Source of the DNA: Fomes fomentarius
Lineage: Eukaryota; Basidiomycota; Agaricomycetes; Polyporales; Polyporaceae
Direction: 5' to 3'
Assembly (NCBI GenBank): GCA_022606135.1
Contig: JABYQN010000001.1
Coordinates: forward strand, 4,854,471 to 4,918,470
DNA: 64,000 nucleotides
The translations under genes were made by a program, and so were the position numbers. Positions 34,244-46,639 of the stretch are shown here, in pieces (position 1 is the first letter of the stretch; each line of letters begins with the position of its first letter). The notes beneath the pieces were generated by a model. The model was not told where the DNA came from. It saw only the letters and a list, made by a program, of their open reading frames with translations, and did no database searches.

Positions 34244-34299
34244 ACGATGTACAGGTCTGAGGTGAGGGTAAGTCATGATCAGTCAGCAACCATTCACCA

Positions 34300-36290
34300 C
34301 TTCAGTAATACATGTAGGTACCTGCTACGCGTTGTATGGGGATAGGGCCGTGTATCCCGCTTGTCAGTAGGCCCGCTCAATGTCTGCCTAGGGGAGACTA
34401 TGATGGGGAATGAAGCGATACCATGGCCTCGGCGCGGCTTTATGCATCTATGGTTGATACATGACGATCAATGATCTCCAAGATTAGAATAGGGCCGTGC
34501 AATATGCATATCGCACTAGCGGTATATAGCTATGTACTTGGTCTTCCATTGACTGCCATCATGATGAAGCGGTGCTCCAACTTCAAGTAGCATTATGTCC
34601 AATGCCTTCTCGGAGTCCAATGCCAGAGCTGGCGCGTCGGCGTCCAATTAGCACAACATTCGGCAGAGCATCCGGCAGCTTGGTTGAACTGTCCGCCCGA
34701 ACAATGCGCACTGCACATCAGTACGATTCAATAGACCACTCGCGAAGAGGGGACACCGGAGAAGCAACCCTCGTCTCGAGTCTCGATGATGACTCAGGAC
34801 ACTCATCAGCACTGGCATCAGCATCGACTTCGACTTCGACTTCGAATGTGGAGCATTGAACAGTGCCTGTGCAACAAGCAACAAACGATGGAGAAGGTTC
34901 TTCGAACGCTCCGCAAGCATGGATGCAACACGAGTAGCGCTAGCCCGATTTTAGAGTTCTGTCAATGCCGTTACCGTGTGGTAATACGTACAGTACTGAC
35001 TTACTGCGTAAGTTGTAGCTGCCTGTCGGTCATTGACTGTGGTACCATGAGCCCCCCTACATCGAGACGGTAGGCACATGACGGACTGAGAATCAGACGG
35101 TGATTATGATCAGTCAAACTCGTAGACGTACCAATCGTGCGTAGTATCATGATCATACTCACTCGCTCGCCTTTATCGTCCTGGTCCGCAATCGGATACA
35201 GACTAGCTAGCTGCAATTCTTCTCCCGCCGTCCTTGACACCTTGGAAACAATCATTTCTATGAATTTGTACAGAAGCGCTGCACGATGACACACCTCCTG
35301 CAGCACAGCACACCTGTGATCTGAATTCAGTATTCGAGCCTGCATTTGACCTCGAAACTGAAGATGATGGTGTAGTATACACACGGTATATGCGCGAGAA
35401 CAGTTCAACTTGCGGATGTCAATGGAAAAACATGCGGATATCGATAATCGAGGGACGAATCGCAGACGAGACGTGTACGTATCACTGTCAATGTCATGTG
35501 TGAGCGCTTGAGCATATCAACGCCCGCTATAGTTGTGACTTGTCGCAGGCCCCGGGCGAGGGGCACAAGGGCGAGGCAAGGTGGGAACATACAGTGCAAT
35601 GATACGCATTACGGGTTGCCCTGTGTTTCCCAATGTCAGCCTTCACGGTACAGCATGCCAGCGAGTGCGAGAACATGGCTGCGGAACGCGCTCATGTTGC
35701 CTTAGGATATCACACTCAAATGCACACTCCCCCCTCATATCAGCTGCGACAATTCACCTACATGTGGAGTTCTGGTAACCCCACCCCATCCTCTACCGCG
35801 ACGCCGTTCCTAAGCTCCGACCTACTACCCACCCCTTGTCCCCTGCAGCTTGCGATGTCGCGCGCACTTGCCACTGCCGTAGCTTGCGGAGCAACCGTTG
35901 GGCTCCGAGTCCCGCGCGCTGAAGGAGGGCCTTCGGTGGTGATGGTGGGGGAGTGAGCGTGGTCGTGGCGCGGCTCGGCTGAAGGGTTGAAGGAGGAAGG
36001 AGTCAACGCAACCAGACGCCACAGTCCAATCGAAACGGTGACGAGGGGGAGCGCGAGTGGAGAAGCCAGGGGTACGGACGAGGACGTGCAGACGGCCAGA
36101 CGGTGTACGGACTTTGCTTCGGACGAGCACATAGATCCTGTGCATATAATCTACCGTGGACGCTCTTTAGGGTTAATGAGTGTAAAAGTCTATGAACACG
36201 AGCATTATTCGTGTTGATGCGAGCATGTGGATGGAGAGCTGGACGACGTAGGCACCTGACGTCCTCGACTATTATCTTGAAACATTAGCA
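34300..36290. other. No gene supported; contains a dispersed fragment
   Basis: Upstream region of the HET gene and beyond. Contains a short GACTTC repeat near 34825 and, at about 35310-35370, a piece matching 19906-19970. A minus-strand ORF at 35758-36132 has one hydrophobic stretch (PLASPLALPLVTVSIGLWRL) and a Ser/Pro-rich remainder but no recognisable family. Confidence 0.45.
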
Positions 36291-36299
36291 TTGGCGTAC

Positions 36300-36660
36300 T
36301 GTATAGCACATACAACGCACGATGACCTGGAGGCTGGTGCGCAACCGGGGCTATCCTGGGTCTGTAACGACACAGTCGACCACTGCGGAACCATGAGGGC
36401 GAGGAGTGGGTTAGGTGAGCTTGGGGATCGAGAACGAGACTGGAGCAATTGCGGGCGTCGATGGAGCCGCCGCTGGTCGTAGCGAGGAAAGGTCATGTGA
36501 ACGGTGGACTTGAAGGGACTCGGTGGACTTGAAGGGAAAGATGGCGGGGACGCGACGGCGGGCAAGCGTGCTGAGGGTGTGAGCACAAGCGCCTGACGCA
36601 ATCTTCCCGGCAACGTCCGGACCGCGGACGGGCTGCTCGGCATGCGCGCTCGCACTTCCT
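36300..36660 (-). pseudogene. Fragment of tRNase Z (presequence and first exons)
   Basis: Parallels 31150-31500. The shared pieces are the GTGCGCAACCGGGGCT segment, the ACAGTCGACCACTG junction, the GAGCCGCCGCTGGTCGT segment coding the N-terminal TTSGG, and the GGTGGACTTGAAG upstream of it. There are deletions and a local duplication of the last segment (36503-36530). No metal-binding exon follows. It is a non-functional copy. Confidence 0.75.
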
Positions 36661-37747
36661 TGGTCTTGCTGCGCTTAAGCTTCTCGCTCGCTCGCCTTGC
36701 TCCTTGCCTGCACTCCTTCATCATCCTCCCCTTGGCCCATGTACACTCACTCACCGCCCGCGTCTGCCTCCCTCACTCCATCCAGTCCTCCATCTTAGAC
36801 ACATGTTCCATCTTACCCTATCATGATCTGTGACAGACCTCTTCAATCGCCAAAATGCCTTGTGTCGCGTCCCCCTCACAATGCTCCTCCACTTTGCGCA
36901 CTCTTGAGCTCGCTCTCGCCCATGCCGCTGTCGAAGCACTAAGTTGAACCTCGCGCAACGCACGAGTTCGGGGTGCGTGATGGGCGAGATAGGGGTTCGG
37001 TCGGGCATGTGCGGGAGGCTGACGGTCGGGTATGTATTCGAGTAAGGACTGTACGAAGTCGCGTAGTATACGAGAGTAGAATATAAGCTAGCGAGTGCGA
37101 CACGGTCTCGAGTTCGATGGGATAAACGAGTCGGGGTGATGGCGAAAAGCAAGGAGCGAGCGAGAGAGAGCGGAAAAGCATATGTCGTGCAGGATCGCTT
37201 ACGACGCTAGACTACCGTGATAGGAATGCATATACCCATAAAAGGTAAGGTAAGCGCTCTCGTACTCGTAACCAGAACGTAAGCTATCCACTTACCTGCC
37301 AATCCCTTGCTGTGAACACAGACATTCGCTCTGCAGCCCTACCTGTCTATGGCCGACCATTTGATGCCGCAGGCTTACGGGCACTATCAGATTCCAACTT
37401 CCACTACTTACACTGTGGACTGTGGACTGTGGACTGTGAGCGCACTCAGTCCGCGCTTATATCTCCGTCCTCACGTTCTCCCACGTCCAACATTCATTCT
37501 CTGTTGCGAAACTACTCTGTGTACTGTTCATTATGTAATCTGCATCATATTCAAGCGCAGCGGCTATGCTATTGACAGCGTGAGTCGGAGCTGCGGTGCT
37601 CACTGTCGGTGAGCACACTCAGGACAGCTCTCATGACGACTCGTGCTCGCGAATTGAACTGGCGTGCCGATTTCTGACAGACAGACATTGACGCTCCTCC
37701 CTCTGCACCCTCATAAGCCCACCCAGGCCCTTTCTCTACCCTCCTCC
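36661..37747. other. Copied intergenic region of the tRNase Z/seven-TM pair
   Basis: No gene seen. Stretches resemble 11150-12120 and 31570-31900. A local (TGTGGAC)n repeat lies at about 37410-37437. Confidence 0.5.
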
Positions 37748-38090
37748 ATGGCCGACTTATCACCTCCACGCCCCGTCCTATCAAACAACCTCACAGGGTT
37801 CTTGGACGACCTTGTTGGAAGCAACTCAATGTCCTCGTCCGGCATCTGGGGCGGCTTCATCTACCCGATCCTCGCCACTTCTCTATTTGGTATGTCGTCT
37901 TCTTTCCACAGACAGTCGCGGCTTATACTTTCACATCCCAGGTGGCCTTACGATCTGCGCTGGAGTTGCAGCCATCGCACTCATCTCCGTCCCCGTCTTC
38001 GATTCCTCCATCGTAGCTCACGTCAAAACACACACAGCAGTCGTGGCACAAGTCATCCTTACTGCCAACGGACGCTGCTGTTAGCCGCCA
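37748..38090 (+). pseudogene. N-terminal fragment of a MADLSPP-type seven-TM gene
   Basis: ATG at 37748 is intact (MADLSPPRPVLSNN), followed by SSGIWGGFIYPILATSLFG, an intron, and GLTICAGVAAIAL. After a third exon start near 38055 similarity to the 12126-13899 gene is lost. The remaining helices are absent. Probably truncated during duplication; a short product could still be made. Confidence 0.75.
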
Positions 38091-38387
38091 GAGCCCAGAC
38101 CTGGAAGTTGCAGCAGCGGATGTTGTCAGTGCGACAGGGAGGGCCGCGAAGATGCTGTAAACACAACGCACGGCCGCAAGATGGGCGCCTAAGGACGTCC
38201 GTACACACGCGCATAAACCCATGCTCTTGTCCTCGAAGTTGCCACAGATATTAGAGGTGCATTCTCGGGTCATTCTGTGCGGGTATGCGAATTTTACGGC
38301 GTGATGGAATTTTGGGCGCCAGAACTTCTATAATCAGTGTATCCGAACAATCTGTACCTGTTTGTCCCAGCGAAACGAATATATTAA

Positions 38388-40437
38388 TTAATACAGCCAC
38401 ACGCCAGTCAGATCGTGATCATGTTCATCAGTCCGATCCAGCTCCAAGTGCATTCCAACCAGCGCGACGTCTTGCGAGTACCTGCCATCCCGCACCAGTC
38501 AAAATCAACGAGCGCAACACTGTCGCGAATGAAGAGCGCGTTTGGCTGCTCCAGATCCCCTAACACGGACCCGCGCTCGTGCACCATCACCATCGGCGCC
38601 CGGGGCGATTCGAGCACTCCTCTGCTAGTACACGCCTCTGCATCCTCGGCGATGAGGTCCATGACGATGATCCAGAAGCCCACATCGGGCTCGAACGCGC
38701 AGTATCGCAGCCTCGGACCCCGCGGGGACGCGTCATCGTAGTTGTATGCAAACTTGACCACAACTTGGACTCCTTCTCCATCGGGCGCGCTCGCACGCCG
38801 AGCCTCAGCGAGGAAGACGGCCGCCGTGCTGGAGTCCGGGGACAGAGGCTTCTTGTACGCAAGGATGAACTCTTCCGCGCTCACGTGGTCACGATACCTC
38901 GTGAAGTGAGGGCCGATGAAGGAGGTATGAACTCTCGGAGCAGGAGGGCGGGTTCCACCAAGAATACCGACGGGCGAGGGCTGAGGCTTAGGTGTGAGGT
39001 ACTCGTGGACCACTTTCGTGTAGTACTCGTCGAGCTCTTCGATACACATCTTGAGTGCGCGGAAGAACCTCGCGATGCGATATCCTGCGGCATCCAGAGG
39101 GGTGCGACCGATTGCGATCGTGGGGCCGGGCACGACCAAGATGTAGTCTGTCAGGTTCTGGACGATAAGTCTATCGGCGAACACAGCGCCGCTAATCATG
39201 ATGTACGGGCCAGTCATGCCGATGAGTAGTGCGGGACAACAACAGACCTCCCTGATCGTCCGTGCCTGTGACAGAGATAATTGAGGTGAACGTTAGATAT
39301 AAGACATTGCAGATTACTGGCCTCGTCAGAGGAGTATATAGCGACGTAATCACATTCGGCCTTGGCGATCGGATCGCACCCACCGATCCCAAAATCAACG
39401 TTCACCTCTGTTATCGTGGTGATGATTCTGAAGCCGTCGGGTGTCTTCACGGAGGACGCTCGGCCATGTGGCTTCATTGTGCCCGACGCAGTCGGGAGAG
39501 TGACCGGGTCCAGGATAGTGGGGTGCACAGCCTGGTTCATTGAGGGAGCTAATGCCTTGATTCGATTGTCCACCACACCGTAGAAGTCGACTGCACGGGC
39601 GATGAAACTATGCGCATGCCCGAGCTCCTCGTGCGTGAGCTCTGTATCTTCGAGATCGTTCATGAAGGAAAGGAAGTGACCGAAGACGGGATGATAGATG
39701 GTGATCGGAGCGATGTCAAACGGACTGGGTCTCGGCGTACGAGGTTTCTGGGTCTGGATAAGGTTGCCTGCAACGGCGCCGCGGGCCACTCTGTTGCGGA
39801 AAGCGAGAGCGATGTACTCGCGATCTATGAGATTTGTGATGTTAAGGAGTACATCGACATCATGATGGAGGGTCACTTACTAATCCGTCCCTGCCACTGA
39901 TCCAGTTCCAACTCGGACAACGTCGGGGGGAAAGCTTGAGGGGGTCCGATGGCTAGGAAGGATCAATGAAGGATATATGCGGAGGTATCGGCTCTGGTAC
40001 GCACTCGATACAGCGATCAGCTTGTTCAATCGGGCTTCGTCCCACCCCTTCAAAGAAACATGACTCAAGTGTGGTACTGCATTCTGTAGGTATTCGCTCG
40101 TGACGACGTGAAAGGCGTCTTTGAAGGCCCGAGTTGTTTGTTTGGCGGGACGGATATCAGCTTCGAGCTAGAGCAGATGAGCATACAGGGTTGTCACATT
40201 GAGAGTGGCTCTGAGACGTACCTCATAGAATTGGACCTCAATCACACTGTGAGGTGTGATTTTGAGAGAATGTTCTCTGCGACGAATGTCCTCCAGGATG
40301 GTGTCCTCCAGATTGGATATATAGGTAGATTTGGTAGACACATATTCGTAGGCAACGGAAGCAAGGAACTCAAGTGTGTCCAAGGGGTCTGGTCCAGAGA
40401 GACGGAGAACAGGGATGTTGAGTGTGATTTCACCCAT
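38388..40437 (-). CDS. Protein kinase-like protein K2 (possible frameshift at the C terminus)
   Basis: Best preserved of the kinase-like family. The start at 40437 gives MGEITLNIPVLRLSG. An intron (gtacgt...tag) joins to LEADIRPAKQTTRAF, another to a linker with LSELELDQWQGRI, then the middle domain YHPVFGHFLSFMNDLEDTEL, ITEVNVDFGIGG, GAVFADRLIVQNLTDYI and IARFFRALKMCIEELDEYY. The kinase-like lobe has VVVKFAYNY, a loop with GDLEQPN and LVDFDWCG in the DFG position. Compared with K1 the N-lobe loop is shorter. After DWCGMAG the ORF as given ends at 38408. One missing base there would instead continue ARYSQDVALVGMHLE to a stop at 38388, matching the family's usual end. Activity is therefore uncertain. 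Head-to-head with the dead DUF6534 copy 5. Confidence 0.65.
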
Positions 40438-40899
40438 GCGATCAAAGGGCCGCTGGACGCTGCTGGACGTGGTTGACGTTGAAAGTGTACTCAGTCACCA
40501 GTGATTTGAAGTCACGTGCATGGCGTCTGGTACATGCAGAGGAAGCGCCTAGAGAATATGATAGTACGGTGGCTCACTCGGACATCCACGCTGGCAGTGG
40601 CTTTCAGATTCATTTCTATCGATCATCACAGCTCAAGACTATTGCAACTACCTGTATTTAAGAGGGCTTGCGACATGACCGGCATATATGTATATCCTTT
40701 ACCAAATACGCTTGCTTGCAAAACACAAGTAACTTGTACGGCGCGGATCTGCATCGCACAATCTCATTATCCTAGAGGATGCGCTTAATCTGCCACCCCA
40801 TAGTTTAAGGGCTCTACAATCGCGCAAAAAGTGTACCTGCGGGCGTTAGGACTCCACGTCCGACGATTCGTCGTCGGGAACCCTGTTAATGCAGTCCAC

Positions 40900-41750
40900 A
40901 CAAGTCGTCCTCGCCGCATGCCGCCCGCCAACCTGCATACGACACACACCTCTCACAATAATCGCTCCCTTCGATATTGAGACGTACCTGAGGTGTAAGT
41001 AAGTCCTTCCCCCGCCTTTTCATATCCCCAGCTCATAGTTGCAGTCTCGGTGTCATCCTGTGCAGCCTCGCTATCACGGCAGCGTAAGTGCGTTTTAATC
41101 TTATCATTGCTGAAAATTTATTCACCTCATTCTAGGATCTTTGGAGGTATCTGACCCATCCGGTTAGGTGGCCTCATACTTTCGCCACTATTGGAGCGAG
41201 GACAGATACGCGTTGAAGGCGCTTGTGCGTTTGATCTACTACCCCGCTTTGCACGGTCTTCGTTCTGACACTGACAGCATGTATGGCGGCAAGGTCTCGG
41301 CCGTTTGGGCATTGGATTGTCTCCAAATGGCGCTATATTTATACACTGGTCGGCCGTCTTGGTCTCCTCTAGCTATCCACGTGTGGTACTGACTCACAAT
41401 GCTCATAGTTGCGCATTACCTAGTGTACGCTCACAATGACCTACTCGGTCAATCGATGCTCTCATGGTATGTCTATATCTTCGCAATAGTGGTGTTGTGC
41501 TCACACGTATCTACTCAAGCCACTTCAGGACATCAGGCGTGAGTGCTGTAAAATATTGCAGTCGAGCGGAGCGCACATCTCACACGAACGATCATAGGCG
41601 CAGATGGTCGTGAATGTAAGTCCGCCGCATGAAGCAAGTCAGACGCTACTCTGACACCACACACATAGTCTACCCTGATGGCTCTGGTCCAACTGCATGT
41701 CTGTTTCTTCTATGTACATCATCAAATCATTGATTTCTCTATCGAGAGTA
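40900..41750 (+). pseudogene. DUF6534 gene, copy 5 (dead, truncated)
   Basis: Follows the exon order of the other copies up to about the middle of the gene. The ancestral ATG reads ATA near 40960. The AVWALDCLQMALYLY and AHYLVYAHNDLLGQS segments are still readable at 41290-41460, and TLMALVQLHVCF is degraded at 41670-41710. The C-terminal half is missing. Divergent from K2, preserving the pair arrangement. Confidence 0.75.
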
Positions 41751-42002
41751 AAAGGCAAAGTGATTGATCATCTCCGCCACTCGATGAGGCGGCGACACTG
41801 TCCAGCACGGACTCGGAGCTCGGTAGTACGGATGGATATCAGAATGAATGTCACGTCGGATTTGACGTGATGAGTTACACCAAGGATTGAGGGGATGCAA
41901 GTAATCATTTGCGCGACTCGTATAGCGCATTGTAGTTGTTGCGACTGATTTGACTCCATACCAAGGAAGTCGCACCAAGCTCACACTCAAGACGAAAACT
42001 AT

Positions 42003-43891
42003 TTACTGCAGGGGGGTGGGATAGGAAGGGACGTTATACATGTTCAGGTTATGCGCACATCCCATATCTCCGCAGTTGACCTCCTCCGAGTCCTTGAGAC
42101 TGTCGCCGTCAGGCGCCTCCTGATGAGTAGGTTTGTTTGATTTTCTATCCCGGAAGACAGTCGAATAGACCATTGTTGTGGGAAGCGCGGGGCCATCACA
42201 ATCAATGCGACCCAGACTGAATCCGCCGCGGTCATAGTACGACTTGTCGAGTCCTACAAGGAGGATGATGACCGTCGGATAAATTGCCTACAAACGGATT
42301 GTAGTATGACAATCAGTCATGAAGGCGAGTGAGCGAACAAACAGAGAGATGAGACAGACGATAGTGAGATTGAGGCCTCCTTGGATGAAGAATTGGAAGC
42401 CATGGACAAAGGGGTCGACCGTGTACCTTTCGTAAGCCTCGGTTTGAATAGGGTTAGTGGTATTGGCTCCGATAAGTTGGAAATGGTTGGTAGGTGAAGA
42501 GTTGGTAGAGTTGCTGCTGGTGTGAAGGATGATATTTTCGAAGATATTCTGCGTGCTGCCTACCGTGGACTTGAAATGGCTCAGCGAGAGCTGGTAGCCA
42601 ACAATCAATGTCTGTAGAAGTATTGATCTAAGCCACGCATGCCACATGTATAGAGAGCATGTTATACGGACGCACCCAGATCACGCAGTATACTACGCCT
42701 GACTCTACGATGAGTGCTAGAACACGCTCAGCCTGCGAGCGTCCTGAACATAGCCGGAGATGCTTCGCGATGAGCCGCCAGTGCGTCCTGCGCGGCCCTC
42801 TCAGCTGCAGGTTCGCGACACAGTCACAAGTAAAGGACATACCAAGCTTTGTACGCAACGAGAGCTGTCGCGGCGATATTCGTGACAAGAGATATAACAC
42901 AGGTGGCCATCCCAGTTCCATCGCCTTGGTACAGCGTGCCGACTGGGAAGGTTGAATTGAAGTTGCCCGAAGCCAGCGCTACACTGGATCTGTGCGTGTG
43001 CATACACGAATGAGTGGTGTCGGCGATACCCAGAGCTACGCAGTGAAGCGATGAACGACTTTTACAAGGACGCGACTTGTGCTGATAGACCAAGGCTTAC
43101 CGGCAGTGCCCAGTATCAGGAAGATACCGAGGACGCGCACCACACAATTTCCTTGCCAAATGGACCAAACGCGCCACCATACGATCGTGTCACCCAATAT
43201 GACCTAGGTATATGAGATGAATTTCAAAATCATCCCTGTCATAGTCAAAGCGGGATAGGTCTGTAACGCACATTGACAGTGAGAGCAGTCGTCGCTGCAC
43301 AGTCATGTATATTCTCGAAGGAGGCAAATGCATGCAGTGCATTGTGCCTTTCATTCTCTACCGCGCAGTATACTGGATCCTTGGCTTCAATTAGGGAGCA
43401 GATCAATGCCCCGAGTACGTTCCGTCCGAATTCGGCACTCGTGCGCAGCGCGATTTCTTCCTTCCTGGAGTGCAACGCCCAGGAGACACAGGCGCTGGCG
43501 TACATCATTGTGAGGGCAACGAGGAGTAGAGTAGTTGAGAGCCGGCGAAGACCTTTACGGCTGCAGTAGAGAGGTTGGGGTACATACTATCAGGAGTTCT
43601 CCGTGGGTCGCACAGGCCTCGGAGAACACGCACCTTAGCATGAAGGCCGCACTTATAGTGCACAGTGTGAGGATAACTGAGGAAAGAAGGCGTATTCAGA
43701 TGTCAACTTCAACAATCCACGCATGGGCGTAAACGTTAACGTTGAACATTGGGCTCACCAAAAAGCATACCCGATAACCTCCCGATCGGCCACGCCATAT
43801 CAACCCCATTGACAAATCCATCTCCATTCGCAGCATTGACAAGAAGAAATTGCGCCCAATTCCCGGTGGCGTTGAACTGTGCAACTTCCAT
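42003..43891 (-). CDS. Seven-TM-like integral membrane protein (paralogue)
   Basis: Intact-looking gene of about eight exons. Start MEVAQFNATGNWAQFLLV at 43891; exon 2 ILTLCTISAAFML; exon 3 RLSTTLLLVALTMMYASACVSW, then ENIHDCAATTALTVNV; exon 4 ILGDTIVWWRVWSIWQ and VLGIFLILGT; then TNIAATALVAYKAW; VLALIVESGVVYCVIW; a long polar loop with several N-x-S/T sites; IYPTVIILLVGLDKS; a polar tail ending at TAA 42003-42005. Helix order equals that of the 12126-13899 and 46640-48487 genes, but sequence is considerably diverged, so this is an older duplicate. Function unknown. Confidence 0.75.
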
Positions 43892-46639
43892 ATTTTGAGG
43901 CCTGCTCGGGAACCACATACGGACGAAGGACAAATAGATGAGGAAGACAGACAAAAGTAAGAGGCCGAGTCAGTGCTCGGGGTCATCTGTATAAGCAGCT
44001 CGGACTTGTGAGCCGTCCATTTATCTGATTCATGGAGCATTCCCTGGCTACAGTGATAGATGTACACATCCGGAAAAGGGACTCACTTACCTCATTCTTT
44101 GTGACCCAGGTGAATACAATCCAACGACGATAACACGCAGCCGTGGGATAGATAGCCTTGTGTGCACTTGTATGTCGTGTCGTGTAGCTACCACCGCCAT
44201 TGTCGGAGGAGCTGATAACAAATGACGCTGAAGTATTACAACGTTCTGGATCAAACTGGATGGATTCATTGTTGTTGTGGAGACCTATGGAAGCCTGACT
44301 GCGAGAACGTTAACGTTTTACATTCAACGCTCAAAGGCTGTACCTGTCGATTATACGCCGCTGAATGGATCCAAATCGGCTGTAGATCGACTAGAAAGTT
44401 CATAGTAGGACTGATGGCACTCACGAGTCAGGCTAGTACGTCTTGTGCGAAAAAGCGGCTGCTGCGGTTCGCCAGAGTGCACTATGAACTTGGTTAAAAG
44501 TGCTACCTAGGCCACGCTGGAAGCGTGTTTGATCACGGGAGGAGAAACTCAAGTTACTCAACACTTAGGGGACGGAGTTGACGGCCCGAAGCTTTGAGGC
44601 GGCGAAGATGGAATGTCTGGCGCCAGCCGGGTGTTGCGGCCAGCCGGGTGTTCATCCGATCACATCTGGTTCGTGAACGTCCTTCTTGCTCCCAACCTCC
44701 GCTCTTTACCAAAACACTGTACATGCTCATGCAAGAACCGCAACATGGGTCTTCCTTTGATATCAAGCATGATGTGCGCGGCATGGCCTTCCGTACGGCG
44801 AGGATGGCGACCGGCGCTACTGGCGATGACTCGGCCTATCCAGACGATTATCGCAACACACTTCCTACATTGTGTGCGCGCGAGAGCTTTGGCTAGCAAA
44901 AAATCGGATACTATGGTGACGCTTGAGGCGAGTTTCGCGATTTGCTAGTGTTAACCGATATCCCCATCCTGCGCTGGAAGCTCTCCTCCCTCAATAACTG
45001 CGCTGCTTTGATGGCGTAACCAGGCCTATTGACCGATGACATCCACTCCTTTGTCTCCGGCACTCCTAAAACTATCTGGGCAGACGATCGGACGGAGTCT
45101 GGCAAGAACATCCCTCACGTTCGGTGCACACACGTTAACCCAAGTTGCACTACAGTCTGCTAGGCCACGCAAATTGCCCTCGTTGATCTTCAGGCATACC
45201 AAGACAGACATCTCCCGTTTTCTGACCCAGTCCCATGTGTTCGTTGTGCGCACGCCATGCCCTTCCATCCTGGGCGACAGGCTTCTCCACCGTCAGGTAC
45301 TCCAGAGCTACCTCTGGAACCTAGACCCTCAACTACTCCGACGGGATTGACGTCTTGATCATACGTTCGGTTCCCGACGCCCCTCTCATCCCTGAAGCTC
45401 GGAGTCCCAACTTCGTGCTCCCTCGCTCCTATCCAACTGGTACGAGTACGAGGCTCGGTGCGCTCTTTATTCATCCTCTCCCTTGCTCAGACATCTCCAT
45501 CTCAAGCGAATTGACAGCGTGCGTACATTGTGTGCACAGCACTGGCAGTCGGTAGGGAACCCAAGTTGTCAGCTGATGCAGCTGATGTCACGTCTGTCTT
45601 CCGTTGCCTCTCGATGCCCCTGCTACAGGTGGCTCACACTCAAGACGCGACGCGGTTCTCGTCAACAATTTCCACCATCACTATGCAGGTCTTGAGATGA
45701 CGTGACACGCTTTCGTGCCTTCGGTCGTTCCTCCCGCCTGTGAGTTTACGAGAATCCTGTACCATACTAGTGCCGCTTTACGGATGTCTTCAAGTCGGCA
45801 GCGCATCCCGAAGGACTGGCGTGACGACTTCGACTTCGATGCTCCATCTCGAGTCTCTTCGCCCGCTCTCATCGATTTCATCCCTCATCACGCTTATGAT
45901 CAATGTTGATACTGTGATGATCTCGGCGCGCAATGGTACACTTCGTAACCCTGTCTTCTATTTCTTGGTAGTGCTGGTGCCAGCAGCAGACCTGTGCATC
46001 AGTCCTCAATTACCCGTGTCTTCGAAGACGCCTCTCTCGGAGTCAGATTCCTCGGCTGTCACCGCACGGTATTGGTGTGTCCAAATCCGGAAAGCCATCG
46101 CTCTTCCAGGTCGGCTGTAGGAAAGGTGCTTCGCCGCATCTGGCACAATCCCTGGTTCCTCATCAAGAATAGCTGGATCTCTCCGCGAAATTCACATAGA
46201 TTCACATGGGGTCGAAGATGCAGGTTTGTAGCAAGCTTCATGCGTAGGACAAGTAATAAGGAGTCGGAGCGCCCGTCCTTCTCTCCTGCGGCTTTCAGAG
46301 CTCCCTTGAAACCTAACAGCCTCAGCGTTACTCCAGAAACTATCAATGACTTTATCCACAAGATTGGCCATCTATGTGCCACAATGTGTAGCGTGCGTAG
46401 ACTGTGTGTTGTTCTTCGGCTGATATGAACGCCATTGAGTCGTCCTGCTCATTCTAGTCTTTGATGTGACACATGTACTGTGGGGTGTTCTCATGTACGT
46501 GTTAGAGAAGTGATCAATGGCATCACATCGGCGCCGCCGGGTAAGTAGTAAGTACCTTCCGAATCATGCGAATGGGTCTTCCATAAGAGGGTCGTAAGTA
46601 CTTGCAGATGGTACCCCGCTACTCCTTCGCGTCTTCACG
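43892..46639. other. No gene confidently supported
   Basis: ORFs up to 144 codons occur on both strands (for example 45994-46428 +), but none shows a known motif, and no consistent exon chain was found. One open stretch at 45781-45909 (SRQRIPKDWRDDFDFDAPS) looks protein-like in composition and might belong to a decayed gene. The 500 bp before 46640 would hold the promoter of the next gene. Confidence 0.45.
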
